From positions 62,001-126,000 of the forward strand of contig CAZMNY010000004.1 in assembly GCA_964567745.1 (NCBI GenBank): a DNA stretch of 64,000 bases. The letters are read 5' to 3'. The notes under the pieces were generated by a model that was given only the letters and a program-made list of their open reading frames with translations, had not been told where the DNA came from and did no database searches. A program made the position numbers and the translations under genes. Within the stretch, counting starts at the first letter, position 1; every line of letters begins with the position of its first letter. The stretch is from CAZMNY01 sp964567745 (lineage in GTDB: Bacteria; Planctomycetota; Planctomycetia; Pirellulales; Pirellulaceae). Shown here one piece after another: positions 56,567-64,000 of this stretch.

Positions 56567-57730
56567 CTAGTTTGCGCCGCGTACGGAATTCCATTGCGTG
56601 ATCTTCTTGCCGGTCAACAGATTCCATAATGCCGTTGCTGCCGCGGCGTTGACGAGACAGAAGAAAAGCGGGATCTGAAATGACTTGGGTGAACGGACGC
56701 CGATAAGTGCGGCGACCCCTCCCGTAATCGCTGCCAGATAAAACATACCTTGCGCAATCGCCGCCGCTTGGTATATCCAACCTTCGGAAATCAGCATGAC
56801 GCTAACGATCGCTAATACCGCTAAAGGCAGGGCGACGAGACGTCTGACCACCTTGTGAGAAAAGAGTTGCAACGAGTAGAAGCCGAATCGGAACGGGTTC
56901 AGCAATTTGCGTTGGATGCATGTCGCTCGCAAGCCCCGCGTCATGACCCGAACTTTGCGCCCGAACTCATCGCGGACTTTGCCTGCAACCGGTTCGTAGC
57001 ACACGGCTCTGGGTTCGAAGACGAGACGGTACCCGGCCAGAATCGTGTTGGTTGAATTCACGAAATCATCCGTCACGCCATCGCCGATTGGACGGAACAA
57101 CTCGCGCCGAGTTGCATATAGAGCGCCGGTAGCCGATGTGGCGCTGCCAGATCGACTTTGCAGCGTCTTCATCCATCGGTCGAAGTTCCAGTATCGTCGT
57201 TCTCCCAATTCGGCCGCACCCTCGCCATGGGCGTCTCGATAGACCTGATCGCCAGCGACGCAGCCGATTGCCGAATCCGCGAAAGGGCGGACCAGATGGT
57301 TGAGTGCATCGGCGTCCAGCATGCTGTTGGCGTCCGTGAAGACCAGGATGTCGCCGGTCGAGGCGAGAACGCCCGCGTTAAGTCCCGCGGCTTTTCCGCC
57401 CCGCGGAAAGTCGACGACGCGAACGCCTTGTCGCTCGAATGTCCGCGCCGCGTTGACCGTTCCGTCTGTTGAGCCGTCTGAAACGACAATGATCTCGACT
57501 CGATCAGGCGCGTATGCGAGCGACAACAGGTTTCGAAGCTTCTCTTCAATCACGGCGACTTCGTTGTAACAGACCACAACGATGCTAACGTGCGGCGAGT
57601 GAAAGCTGCGCTCGTAAGAATGAAACACGGTGACGCCGCGAATCCATGTCAGCAATGGAAATCCGAGGTAGGCGTAAAGCACGATCGCGACAGACGACCA
57701 AAATACGGCTGGCAGGATGAGAGCGTTCAT
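56567..57730 (-). CDS. Glycosyltransferase family 2, membrane-bound
   Basis: 387 residues. ATG 57730 overlaps the upstream stop (TGATG). A short N-terminal helix is followed by the GT-A domain: VSIVVVCYNEVAVIEEKLRN, EIIVVSDGSTDGT, GKAAGLNAGV, DILVFTDANSMLD (DxD-like) and GVTDDFVNSTNTILAGYRLV, then a RKVRVMTRGLRA block and three to four C-terminal membrane helices. This architecture fits processive or polyprenol-linked sugar transfer at the cytoplasmic face. Confidence 0.9.
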   Translation of the reverse strand: MNALILPAVFWSSVAIVLYAYLGFPLLTWIRGVTVFHSYERSFHSPHVSIVVVCYNEVAVIEEKLRNLLSLAYAPDRVEIIVVSDGSTDGTVNAARTFERQGVRVVDFPRGGKAAGLNAGVLASTGDILVFTDANSMLDADALNHLVRPFADSAIGCVAGDQVYRDAHGEGAAELGERRYWNFDRWMKTLQSRSGSATSATGALYATRRELFRPIGDGVTDDFVNSTNTILAGYRLVFEPRAVCYEPVAGKVRDEFGRKVRVMTRGLRATCIQRKLLNPFRFGFYSLQLFSHKVVRRLVALPLAVLAIVSVMLISEGWIYQAAAIAQGMFYLAAITGGVAALIGVRSPKSFQIPLFFCLVNAAAATALWNLLTGKKITQWNSVRGAN

Positions 57731-59028
57731 CAGGCGGTCACCTCCGCTGAGAAAATCTGCATCAGCCGCTGCACGTTGGACTCGAGATTGAAAGCTCGTT
57801 CGACGCGTTGCCGTCCGGCCTCGCCCATTTGCCGCCGCAAGTCGCGGTCGCTCTTCAGTTTGGAAACCGCAGTTGCGATCGAACCGACGTCGCCCGGTTG
57901 TGTGAGGAGACCGGAACATCCATCGTCAACAAGCTCCGGGATGCCCGAGAGGCGGCTCGAAAGCACCGGCAATCCAGTCGCCATCGCCTCCATCAAGACA
58001 ACCGGGATTCCCTCCCGCCGCCCGCACGTCGTCGGCACGCTCGTCAGCGCGAACATGTCGGCTTCATACAAGTGCTTGAGAACGCTCGCCTGAGTTTGCC
58101 GGCCGTGGAACACGATTCGATCAGCGACGCCTGTCTGCTCGGCGAGTTCTTCAAGCATGCTCTGGTCCGGTCCGTCACCGATGAGATGGAGTTCAATCGC
58201 ATCGTTTCCACGCGACGCTAATTCAGCGACGGCTTCGATCAAATAGCGTTGGCCTTTGACTTCGTGCAGCGTTCCGACCGAGAGAATTCGGAAAGGAAGT
58301 TCGCGTTCTGACGCGGGCGGCGAATCGCCCATCTTGATCAGTCGCAAGTCGACGCCACAGTGAACCACTTCGACAACCGACTCGGCTTGCTTGCCGCAAA
58401 CGTCGACAATCATGTTGCGGTTGTACTCAGAAATCGCAATGACTCGGCTAGCGGCCTGCACTTTCTCTTGCAGCATGTGTTGATCGCGGTGAAGATCGGA
58501 TCCGTGTGCCGTAAAGCTGTATGGAATGCCGGTGAGTTTGTGAATGACGTAGGCAACGGCTGCCGGGTGGCTGGCGAAATGGGCGTGAACGTGACTGATC
58601 TGCTTGCGTTTCATTTCCCGGGCGATGTAGACCGCCTTCGGGAAGAACGCCATCGCTCCCCAGAAGAATCGACGGCTCCCCCAATTTGCTCGCAATAGAG
58701 TCCAGAAGACCTGCACGTACTGCTTGGGTTGGCGAACGAGAAAATGAAGATGGGCGGCGATGAAGATCCGCGATAACAGCGGCGTGAATCTCACCGATGG
58801 CATCACCTCGGCGACTTCATCATGGACCACTTGCGTTCGCTCTCGCTGTAGCGGGAACACGGAGACGTCGACGCCCGACTTTTGCAATTGGATGATCTCA
58901 TAGAGAACGAACGTCTCAGTGAGTTTGGGGAATCGCGACGTCAAGTAGGCGATCCTTGTTTGCCGCTCCGGCGATTCGGTTGACTCACAGCAGTGAGGCG
59001 AATTCGTGTTGGCGATCTGTGCTGTCAT
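57730..59028 (-). CDS. Glycosyltransferase family 4
   Basis: 432 residues from ATG 59028, preceded by TGGAAA at about eight bases. The longer frame upstream is made of 20-bp repeats and is probably not translated. GT-B enzyme: RIAYLTSRFPKLTETFVLYE, HVHAHFASHPAAVA, GIPYSFTAHGSDLH, FRILSVGTLHEVKGQRYLIE, LHLIGDGPDQ and MFALTSVPTTCGRREGIPVV with VLMEAMATGLPVLSSRLSGI (nucleotide-sugar binding). Third gene of the EPS operon. Confidence 0.92.
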   Translation of the reverse strand: MTAQIANTNSPHCCESTESPERQTRIAYLTSRFPKLTETFVLYEIIQLQKSGVDVSVFPLQRERTQVVHDEVAEVMPSVRFTPLLSRIFIAAHLHFLVRQPKQYVQVFWTLLRANWGSRRFFWGAMAFFPKAVYIAREMKRKQISHVHAHFASHPAAVAYVIHKLTGIPYSFTAHGSDLHRDQHMLQEKVQAASRVIAISEYNRNMIVDVCGKQAESVVEVVHCGVDLRLIKMGDSPPASERELPFRILSVGTLHEVKGQRYLIEAVAELASRGNDAIELHLIGDGPDQSMLEELAEQTGVADRIVFHGRQTQASVLKHLYEADMFALTSVPTTCGRREGIPVVLMEAMATGLPVLSSRLSGIPELVDDGCSGLLTQPGDVGSIATAVSKLKSDRDLRRQMGEAGRQRVERAFNLESNVQRLMQIFSAEVTA

Positions 59029-59050
59029 CGGTTTTCCAGGTTGCGAGAGC

Positions 59051-59110
59051 GACATTGGGTTTCGGGCTGCGACAGTGGGTTTCGGGCTGCGACAGTGGGT
59101 TTCGGGCTGA
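59051..59110. repeat. Three 20-bp tandem repeats before the GT4 gene
   Basis: GACAGTGGGTTTCGGGCTGC and near-identical copies at 59051-59070, 59071-59090 and 59091-59110 (one T for G in the first, A for C at the end of the last). They lie in the leader between flippase and GT4 genes. Confidence 0.9.
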
Positions 59111-59171
59111 GGCTCTGTCAAAAGGTGGCGCGATGGACCTTGTTTCAGCCACGCTCGTTAACAAGCATGGC

Positions 59172-60719
59172 TTAGGATCCGCAATCAAGTGGGCGAACGA
59201 ATGGGATTCGATCGAGTTCGGGGAAGAATCTGCGGGCTTGCAGCAGGTCGGCGTTAACGCGAAAGACAATTGCCGAACAGGCCGCGATCAGTACGATCAT
59301 CAGCCACGTCGGTGGAGCGATGAGGTTGGCGATCGCGAACAGCACAACGATTGAAACGAGGCATGTCGCGTGCAATCGAAATGCGGGCGAGCGGAACAGG
59401 TCGATGCCGCCGTATCGCCACAGGGCAGCTTGTTTGACAAAAACGTGCGCGAGAATTGTCAGCGTAATCGCCATCGAGGCGCCGCGAGCTCCGTTTCCGG
59501 GAATCAGCAACCAGAACAGCAGTAGAGCCAAACCAGCAGCCGCGAAGTCGATGGCTGCGGTCAAACGGACTCGCCCCATAACGCGAAGCGTTCGGGCATT
59601 AAAGCCGAAAGCGGCTTGAGTGAAATAACCGACCGCGAGAATCGGCAGCAACGCTCCGGCGTCTGCGTAGGCGGTGCCGAACAGCATTTGGACCATCACG
59701 TCAGCCAGGCAACAAGAGGCGGCCAGGACGGGAAACGTCAGGACAGCAATCCAAGCTGTCGTTGAACAGTAGAGCTCGCCAAGTTCTTGCCGACGGTTGT
59801 CAGCAAATAGTCGAGCGGCGGCCGGCGTGAACAAAGATGAAAACGCCATCAAGACCACTTCGTTGAGTCGCGCGAGCGGCAAGACGGCTCGGAGCTCTGC
59901 GACTTGCTCTTCTTGACTGACCCAAGCAAGGATGACAAACACGAACGCGCCGCGAATCATGTAGACGACATCCGAGGCGAGTAGCGGGCCGGCGTAGCCG
60001 CAGAGATCCGCCATGGGGACGGCTGCGCTCGTCGAAGAATTCCGCAATTCGGAGCGAACCTGAGTCTTGAACAGCAACCAGCAGATGGTCGCGCTATAGG
60101 CCATGGCAATGACGTGGGCGACGATCAACGCCACGACCAACGCCGACAGCCCTCCGCCAATGGCGATCACAGCGACAACCGCGCCGAGCCGTGCGAGCGG
60201 GCCCAAGATGTGCTTGCGTAAGAGCAACGTTTTTGTTGCGCCAAGTGCGGCGATAAAGGCGACGAAAATGCTGTCGAGCGCCAGTAATGGCGCCAGGCAC
60301 GCACAGTAACGCAGCATCGCAATCGTCTCGTCTGATTGGCCTAGACTGGCTAGCGGCGAGACTTGAATGGCAAACCATAAGCCCAACCCCATGACGGCCG
60401 ACGCGGCGCAGGCGAAGAGAATCGTACCGGTCAGTCGAGCTGGATCGTGACGCCGGTGAAAGATGGGCACAAATCGAGCGACCGTTTTGTCCATGCCCAG
60501 CGCGGCAACAATGGCAACCACCTCGGCCATCGCAAAGGCGTAGGCGTAGATGCCGTATCCTTCCTTGGACAGATACCTCACCAACAGCACTTGCACGCCG
60601 AGGTTGATCGCGAGCGAACCGAAACGCCCCGCCAAAAGAAGCGTCCCGCCGCGAACGGCGCTGGTCTCCGATCGATCGGTTCCCGTGTTCGGATTGAGTT
60701 GCTTATCGTCGTTCGTCAT
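59172..60719 (-). CDS. Polysaccharide flippase (Wzx/MOP family)
   Basis: 515 residues with about fourteen hydrophobic segments. N-terminal signature AVRGGTLLLAGRFGSLAINL, VQVLLVRYLSKEGYGIYAYA, FAMAEVVAIVAALGMDKTVA is typical of Wzx-like lipid-linked oligosaccharide flippases. Charged residues occur inside the core helices. It should move undecaprenyl-linked repeats across the membrane for the polymerase at 54950-56440. Confidence 0.9.
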   Translation of the reverse strand: MTNDDKQLNPNTGTDRSETSAVRGGTLLLAGRFGSLAINLGVQVLLVRYLSKEGYGIYAYAFAMAEVVAIVAALGMDKTVARFVPIFHRRHDPARLTGTILFACAASAVMGLGLWFAIQVSPLASLGQSDETIAMLRYCACLAPLLALDSIFVAFIAALGATKTLLLRKHILGPLARLGAVVAVIAIGGGLSALVVALIVAHVIAMAYSATICWLLFKTQVRSELRNSSTSAAVPMADLCGYAGPLLASDVVYMIRGAFVFVILAWVSQEEQVAELRAVLPLARLNEVVLMAFSSLFTPAAARLFADNRRQELGELYCSTTAWIAVLTFPVLAASCCLADVMVQMLFGTAYADAGALLPILAVGYFTQAAFGFNARTLRVMGRVRLTAAIDFAAAGLALLLFWLLIPGNGARGASMAITLTILAHVFVKQAALWRYGGIDLFRSPAFRLHATCLVSIVVLFAIANLIAPPTWLMIVLIAACSAIVFRVNADLLQARRFFPELDRIPFVRPLDCGS

Positions 60720-60772
60720 GTCGCCCGCACTGCAAGAGTCGCCTGTCCAAGAAACCGCTGCACCGCGAAGCT

Positions 60773-62068
60773 CTATGTCATCTGCTCGGTCGAATTCGAC
60801 TGCGGCTCGCTCGCGCTGTAGGCAACGAGTCCGCTGCCGCCGATGAGTCCCATGAGTGCGCAGAGTGCGAGCAAGGGCGCCGGTTGAGGCCAGACGGGAG
60901 CGCCGACTTCAGCCGGCGCTTGAAGGATTTGGATACGCACAGTCGTTCCGCCCTCCGACAACGCTCCTTCTGCGACTCGCAAGTTTGTGATGTTGGCGAC
61001 GATCGATTCGTGCGTTCGCTCCAGTCGCTCAATCTCGGCGTTCAACTGCGATTCGCGAAGCAAGTGCTGATCGAGCGACTTGATTTTTTGCCTCTCGGTT
61101 TCGTAGAGAGCCGCCAAGTCGTGCTCGGACTGTTCGTAGATCCGCAGTTGCTCGTGCAGCCGCTCAATAACCGATTCCGATTGCTGTTTGAGGGCCAATT
61201 CCATGGCGACGACGAGTTGATCGGCGGCGATCCGCTCCCGATGTTCAGGGCCTATCGACGAACTCAGCCCTTTGGCTCGAACTCGAGCCGCTCGCAATTC
61301 GCGCTGAACCTCGGCGACCTCTTCCCAAATTCCCAGGTCTCGTTCTTGACCGGCAGTCGTTTGGCCGATGGGAGCGGCAACGGGCGCCGTCAGTCCATCA
61401 AGCCGCCCTTTAACTTCGGCTTGCAGCCGTCGGAGTTCCGCGATTCGCGCCGCCAATTCCTTGAGTTGCGCCATGTCGATTGTGATCGAGTCGCGCCCTT
61501 GGCCGACAACGGGGCCGTCGTTTCGAAGCTTCGATTGCTCCTCCTGCAACTTTCGCAAATCCTCGCGCAATTGCTGTTCTCGATTTGTTAGAGCGAGAAG
61601 CGACTTGCTCGAGCTGTCCTTCTCATTGCGATTCACGAACGCTTTGTATTCACTGAGAATGGCTGTGAGCTGTTCGACAACGATCGTCGGATCGTCGCTG
61701 TCGAGAGAAACTGTCAACACGTCCGTATGGGCGAGCGGAGCAACCGCAAGCGCTTTGAGCACACCGGCGGTTTGGGCCGAGCTCGTCGCTGCTTCGTCCA
61801 AGTCGGCACCGAACAACGCCGCGTTGATGATCACGGAACTGCGTATGATCTCGGCCTGGGTCGCGAGAAATTCACGATGATTGCGAGCGTCGGGTTCGTT
61901 GGGATCGAACGATAATGCCGATTGACGCACCAACAGTTTCGATTCAGCCCGGTAGGTCGTCGGCGTTACCAACAAGTAGGTGCCGCCCAGGGCGAGTGAA
62001 CAAACCATGCATCCGACGATAAACCATCGCCGTTGCCACAAGGCCGAGAAACATAGGTTGGCGTTCAT
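60773..62068 (-). CDS. Chain-length determinant protein (Wzz/GumC-like)
   Basis: 431 residues from ATG 62068 (GAGG six to seven bases upstream). First membrane helix WFIVGCMVCSLALGGTYLLV, then the Wzz strand TTYRAESKLLVRQSALSFDP, a long periplasmic coiled coil (residues about 150-360) and a second helix near the C-terminus (PAPLLALCALMGLIGGSGLV) preceded by the proline-rich motif VWPQP. No tyrosine-kinase domain is attached. Controls polymer length or export; first gene of the leftward EPS operon. Confidence 0.9.
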   Translation of the reverse strand: MNANLCFSALWQRRWFIVGCMVCSLALGGTYLLVTPTTYRAESKLLVRQSALSFDPNEPDARNHREFLATQAEIIRSSVIINAALFGADLDEAATSSAQTAGVLKALAVAPLAHTDVLTVSLDSDDPTIVVEQLTAILSEYKAFVNRNEKDSSSKSLLALTNREQQLREDLRKLQEEQSKLRNDGPVVGQGRDSITIDMAQLKELAARIAELRRLQAEVKGRLDGLTAPVAAPIGQTTAGQERDLGIWEEVAEVQRELRAARVRAKGLSSSIGPEHRERIAADQLVVAMELALKQQSESVIERLHEQLRIYEQSEHDLAALYETERQKIKSLDQHLLRESQLNAEIERLERTHESIVANITNLRVAEGALSEGGTTVRIQILQAPAEVGAPVWPQPAPLLALCALMGLIGGSGLVAYSASEPQSNSTEQMT

Positions 62069-62103
62069 CGGTAACCTCAACAAGTTAATCGAGCTCAATC
62101 AGC

Positions 62104-62137
62104 GCAGAGCCGTGAACCACGCAGAGCCGTGAACCAC
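62104..62137. repeat. Two 17-bp direct repeats upstream of chain-length gene
   Basis: GCAGAGCCGTGAACCAC occurs twice head to tail just upstream of the leftward EPS operon. Could be an activator site or a slippage product. Confidence 0.8.
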
Positions 62138-62569
62138 GCTAGTTGCATATTGCGCACCAATGCCTTCCATTCCGCCTCGCTGCTTGTCGGATCACGCTCG
62201 AGCTACACTCGAATCATCAAGCCAATCTTTGTTATCCAGGCCGAACTGGGGATTTGTCTGCTCAACAGACCGACGTCGAGATAGCGAGAACGTCCCTAGC
62301 ATGTGCCACCTCATGTGGCGTTTTCTCACCGTTGTGTCGTGTTGATCCATCATCACGAGATGCGGCGGTATCAGCGCGGCCATGACATAACGCCAATCCC
62401 CATGTTGCTTCGCCGCCTGGAAATTCGCGCGAATCGTACGTGAAAACCCTAGCGTACGAATTCAAGGGCGGCTGGAACTGGTCGCGGAAAATCGGTTTCA
62501 GCCATTGTTGGCACCGTAGTTGCAATTGTCGTTAGCCCCGACATTCTTCTTCGCTAAGGAGGCAGCGCG
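62138..62569. other. Divergent promoter region of the EPS locus
   Basis: About 430 bases between the two EPS arms without a supported gene. Must drive the rightward sugar transferase and probably the leftward operon. No operator identified. Confidence 0.45.
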
Positions 62570-63169
62570 ATGGCAACCTATCGACTCAAGCGATGGCTCG
62601 ATCTGTCGCTCTGCATTGTCGCTGCGCCGTTCGTCTTGTTAGCAATCGCCGCCTGCGCCGTATTGGTTCGTCTTGAGAGCCGGGGACCCATCTTTTTTTC
62701 GCAACATCGAACCGGTCGCGGCAGTCGGCGTTTCCGCATGTACAAGCTTCGAACGATGTGTGTGCAGGCGGAAACGTTGAAAGCGGACCTCACTCAAATG
62801 AACCACCAGAGCGGTCCGGATTTCAAAATACGAGACGACCCGAGAATAACAAAAGTTGGACGGATTCTGCGCAAGTACAGCCTGGATGAGCTACCTCAGA
62901 TATGGAACGTCATCTGCGGCGACATGAGTCTGGTCGGCCCTCGGCCCACGTCTTTTAGCGCGGAAACCTATGCGACATGGCAAACGGAACGGCTCGAGGC
63001 GAGGCCTGGGCTTACCGGACTGTGGCAAATCGGCGATCGAAGCGACATCCAGTTTGATGATCGCGTTCGACTCGATATCGCCTACGTTCGGAATTGCAGC
63101 CTGTTTCTGGATCTGAAAATCCTGCTCAGAACAGTTCGCGTGGTGATTTTCCCTCGCGGCGCCTATTGA
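62570..63169 (+). CDS. Initiating sugar-phosphate transferase (WcaJ/ExoY-type)
   Basis: 199 residues; AAGGAGG six to seven bases before the ATG. One membrane segment (SLCIVAAPFVLLAIAACAVL), then the catalytic domain: RGPIFFSQHRTGRGSRRFRM, YKLRTM, DPRITKVGRILRKYSLDELP, GDMSLVGPRP, ARPGLTGLWQIGDRSD and LDIAYVRNCSLFLDLKIL. Transfers the first sugar-phosphate to undecaprenyl phosphate. Short ExoY-like form without the extra N-terminal helices. Confidence 0.95.
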   Translation: MATYRLKRWLDLSLCIVAAPFVLLAIAACAVLVRLESRGPIFFSQHRTGRGSRRFRMYKLRTMCVQAETLKADLTQMNHQSGPDFKIRDDPRITKVGRILRKYSLDELPQIWNVICGDMSLVGPRPTSFSAETYATWQTERLEARPGLTGLWQIGDRSDIQFDDRVRLDIAYVRNCSLFLDLKILLRTVRVVIFPRGAY

Positions 63170-63208
63170 GCCACTGAATACTGTTACGAGAAATTGGATG
63201 AGGATCGC

Positions 63209-63826
63209 ATGACAACAAAAAGCACTTTCGGAATCGCAGCACTTGCAGCGTGTGTCTGCGCGGCGTTGTCGCTGCTGTTGCCTGCAAGCAGTCTAATCTC
63301 CTCTACCGGCTGGTTTGTTGCCGCGTTCGTGTTGGTCGTAGGCTTTGGAATCGCGAAACAGGTCGCTCGCAATCAGGCCGAGTCCGATTCCAACGAGATG
63401 CAAAAGACGCGGGTGCTTCCCTGGGACTACGCCAAACGAGCCATCTCGATTGAGGTGCACCGTGCCCGACGGCGCGATGAACACATCACGTTGCTCAAAT
63501 TTCAAGCGCCGGACAATGCTCCGAGTTTGCCGGAGAAAATTGCTCGCAGGATTCAAACCTGTGTCCGCATCACGGACATCGTCAGCCATGATGCGACAAC
63601 GTGTCATTGCTTGCTCGCCGGCTCGAAGCAGGAAGCCGATTCCGCGAAGACTCGAGTCTTGGAAACGCTCGACGTCGCCTATCGTGGAATCGAGGCGACC
63701 GTTGTTTCATTCCCAGAGGACGAAATGACATTCTGCGGAATGCTCGGCGCTGAAAACGGCGTCTATGCCGAGCGATTCAGTCGCGAACGATCACTTCTCT
63801 CTTACGCGAACCAATTCAGACGATAG
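63209..63826 (+). CDS. Membrane protein with degenerate GGDEF-like domain
   Basis: 205 residues from ATG 63209 (GAGG five bases upstream). Two membrane helices (IAALAACVCAALSLLLP and WFVAAFVLVVGFGIAK) precede a soluble domain: YAKRAISIEVHRARRRDEHI, RIQTCVRITDIVSHDATTCH, CLLAGSKQEADSAKTRVLET. The spacing recalls GGDEF domains (RAxR, RxxD, then the active site), but no GGDEF sequence is present. It may be a c-di-GMP-related sensor or a pseudo-enzyme in EPS control; the family is not certain. Confidence 0.55.
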   Translation: MTTKSTFGIAALAACVCAALSLLLPASSLISSTGWFVAAFVLVVGFGIAKQVARNQAESDSNEMQKTRVLPWDYAKRAISIEVHRARRRDEHITLLKFQAPDNAPSLPEKIARRIQTCVRITDIVSHDATTCHCLLAGSKQEADSAKTRVLETLDVAYRGIEATVVSFPEDEMTFCGMLGAENGVYAERFSRERSLLSYANQFRR

Positions 63827-63832
63827 GGAAGA

Positions 63833-64000
63833 ATGGGCATTCGATCCGTACTCGACATCAGCGTCGATTGTGCGCGATGGTTGTTCGGGATCGACTACGT
63901 CGATAGTTTCGCCTGGGACGACACGCGGCCATTTTGGTTCGACGTGAGAAAGACCGGAAGTTCGGTTTTAAGCAAATTGAATATGTTCAGTCGGCTTCCG
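63833..64000 (+). CDS. Unknown protein, partial, runs off window
   Basis: ATG 63833 lies seven bases after the previous stop with AGGGAAG upstream. The 56 visible residues (IRSVLDISVDCARWLFGIDY, VDSFAWDDTRPFWFDVRKTG) stay open to the window end. Probably the third gene of the rightward EPS arm. Too short to classify. Confidence 0.5.
   Translation, partial: MGIRSVLDISVDCARWLFGIDYVDSFAWDDTRPFWFDVRKTGSSVLSKLNMFSRLP

Overview
The window reads as chromosomal DNA of a planctomycete, most likely a Pirellulales-type member of Planctomycetota. The marker families are a PSCyt1/PSD1 cytochrome protein paired with a DUF1501 protein, a DUF1080 lectin-like protein, a BBP7-type outer-membrane protein remnant, a LamG protein, secreted sialate-esterase-like and FAD-oxidoreductase proteins, MJ0042-type zinc ribbons and a planctomycete-type ECF sigma remnant. 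This assignment rests on gene content only; no rRNA gene is present.

Left part, 0-32.8 kb, is mostly intact housekeeping and accessory metabolism. It holds an ABC ATPase-permease-ATPase array, a secreted SASA-type esterase, feoAB ferrous iron uptake, an AddA/AddB-like helicase-nuclease pair, a prenyltransferase-fold protein with a CxxCH motif, and a decayed ECF-sigma locus. These are followed by a FAD oxidoreductase next to a KamA-like radical SAM aminomutase. Then comes a coherent Cu/Ag-type efflux operon at 20.9-29.6 kb: a small Cys-rich protein, a CusB-like adaptor carrying metal-binding modules, a CusA-like pump, a double metal-binding lipoprotein, a CusC-like channel and a Cys-rich lipoprotein. 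Right after it lie chimeric MoxR, DUF58 and SIMPL gene fragments and a LamG protein whose lectin domain is split by a beta-propeller.

Two junkyard islands follow. Island 1 (about 33.3-37.5 kb) has two decayed transposases, an McrBC restriction remnant, a DUF1501 remnant and one apparently intact, unusual gene: an ATPase-domain/GNAT acetyltransferase fusion. A DUF1501 plus PSCyt1 operon (37.5-41.8 kb) separates it from island 2 (about 42.5-50.8 kb). Island 2 holds a third copy of the transposase, an IS3-like fragment, pieces of three tyrosine recombinases, a DNA-phosphorothioation-associated methyltransferase that has lost its SAM-binding start, a half potassium channel, a phage portal fragment and a WD40 fragment. 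It ends at a tRNA-Ser(GCT) gene, the probable integration site. Both islands carry decayed defence genes.

Right part, 51-64 kb: a Tat-exported beta-propeller protein, a decayed BBP7 gene, a DUF1080 protein and an exopolysaccharide locus. The leftward arm of that locus encodes a chain-length regulator, flippase, two glycosyltransferases, an O-antigen-ligase-like polymerase and a truncated CelD-like acetyltransferase, joined by short overlaps. The rightward arm starts with an initiating sugar-phosphate transferase and runs off the window edge.

I could not confirm a new complete system. The best candidates for a second look are the repeated Cys-Pro...Cys-Cys-x-Gly-Cys module shared between efflux adaptor and lipoprotein, the two Cys-rich small proteins of that operon, and the ATPase-GNAT fusion inside the defence debris. 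All family names come from reading motifs by eye; no database search was run.
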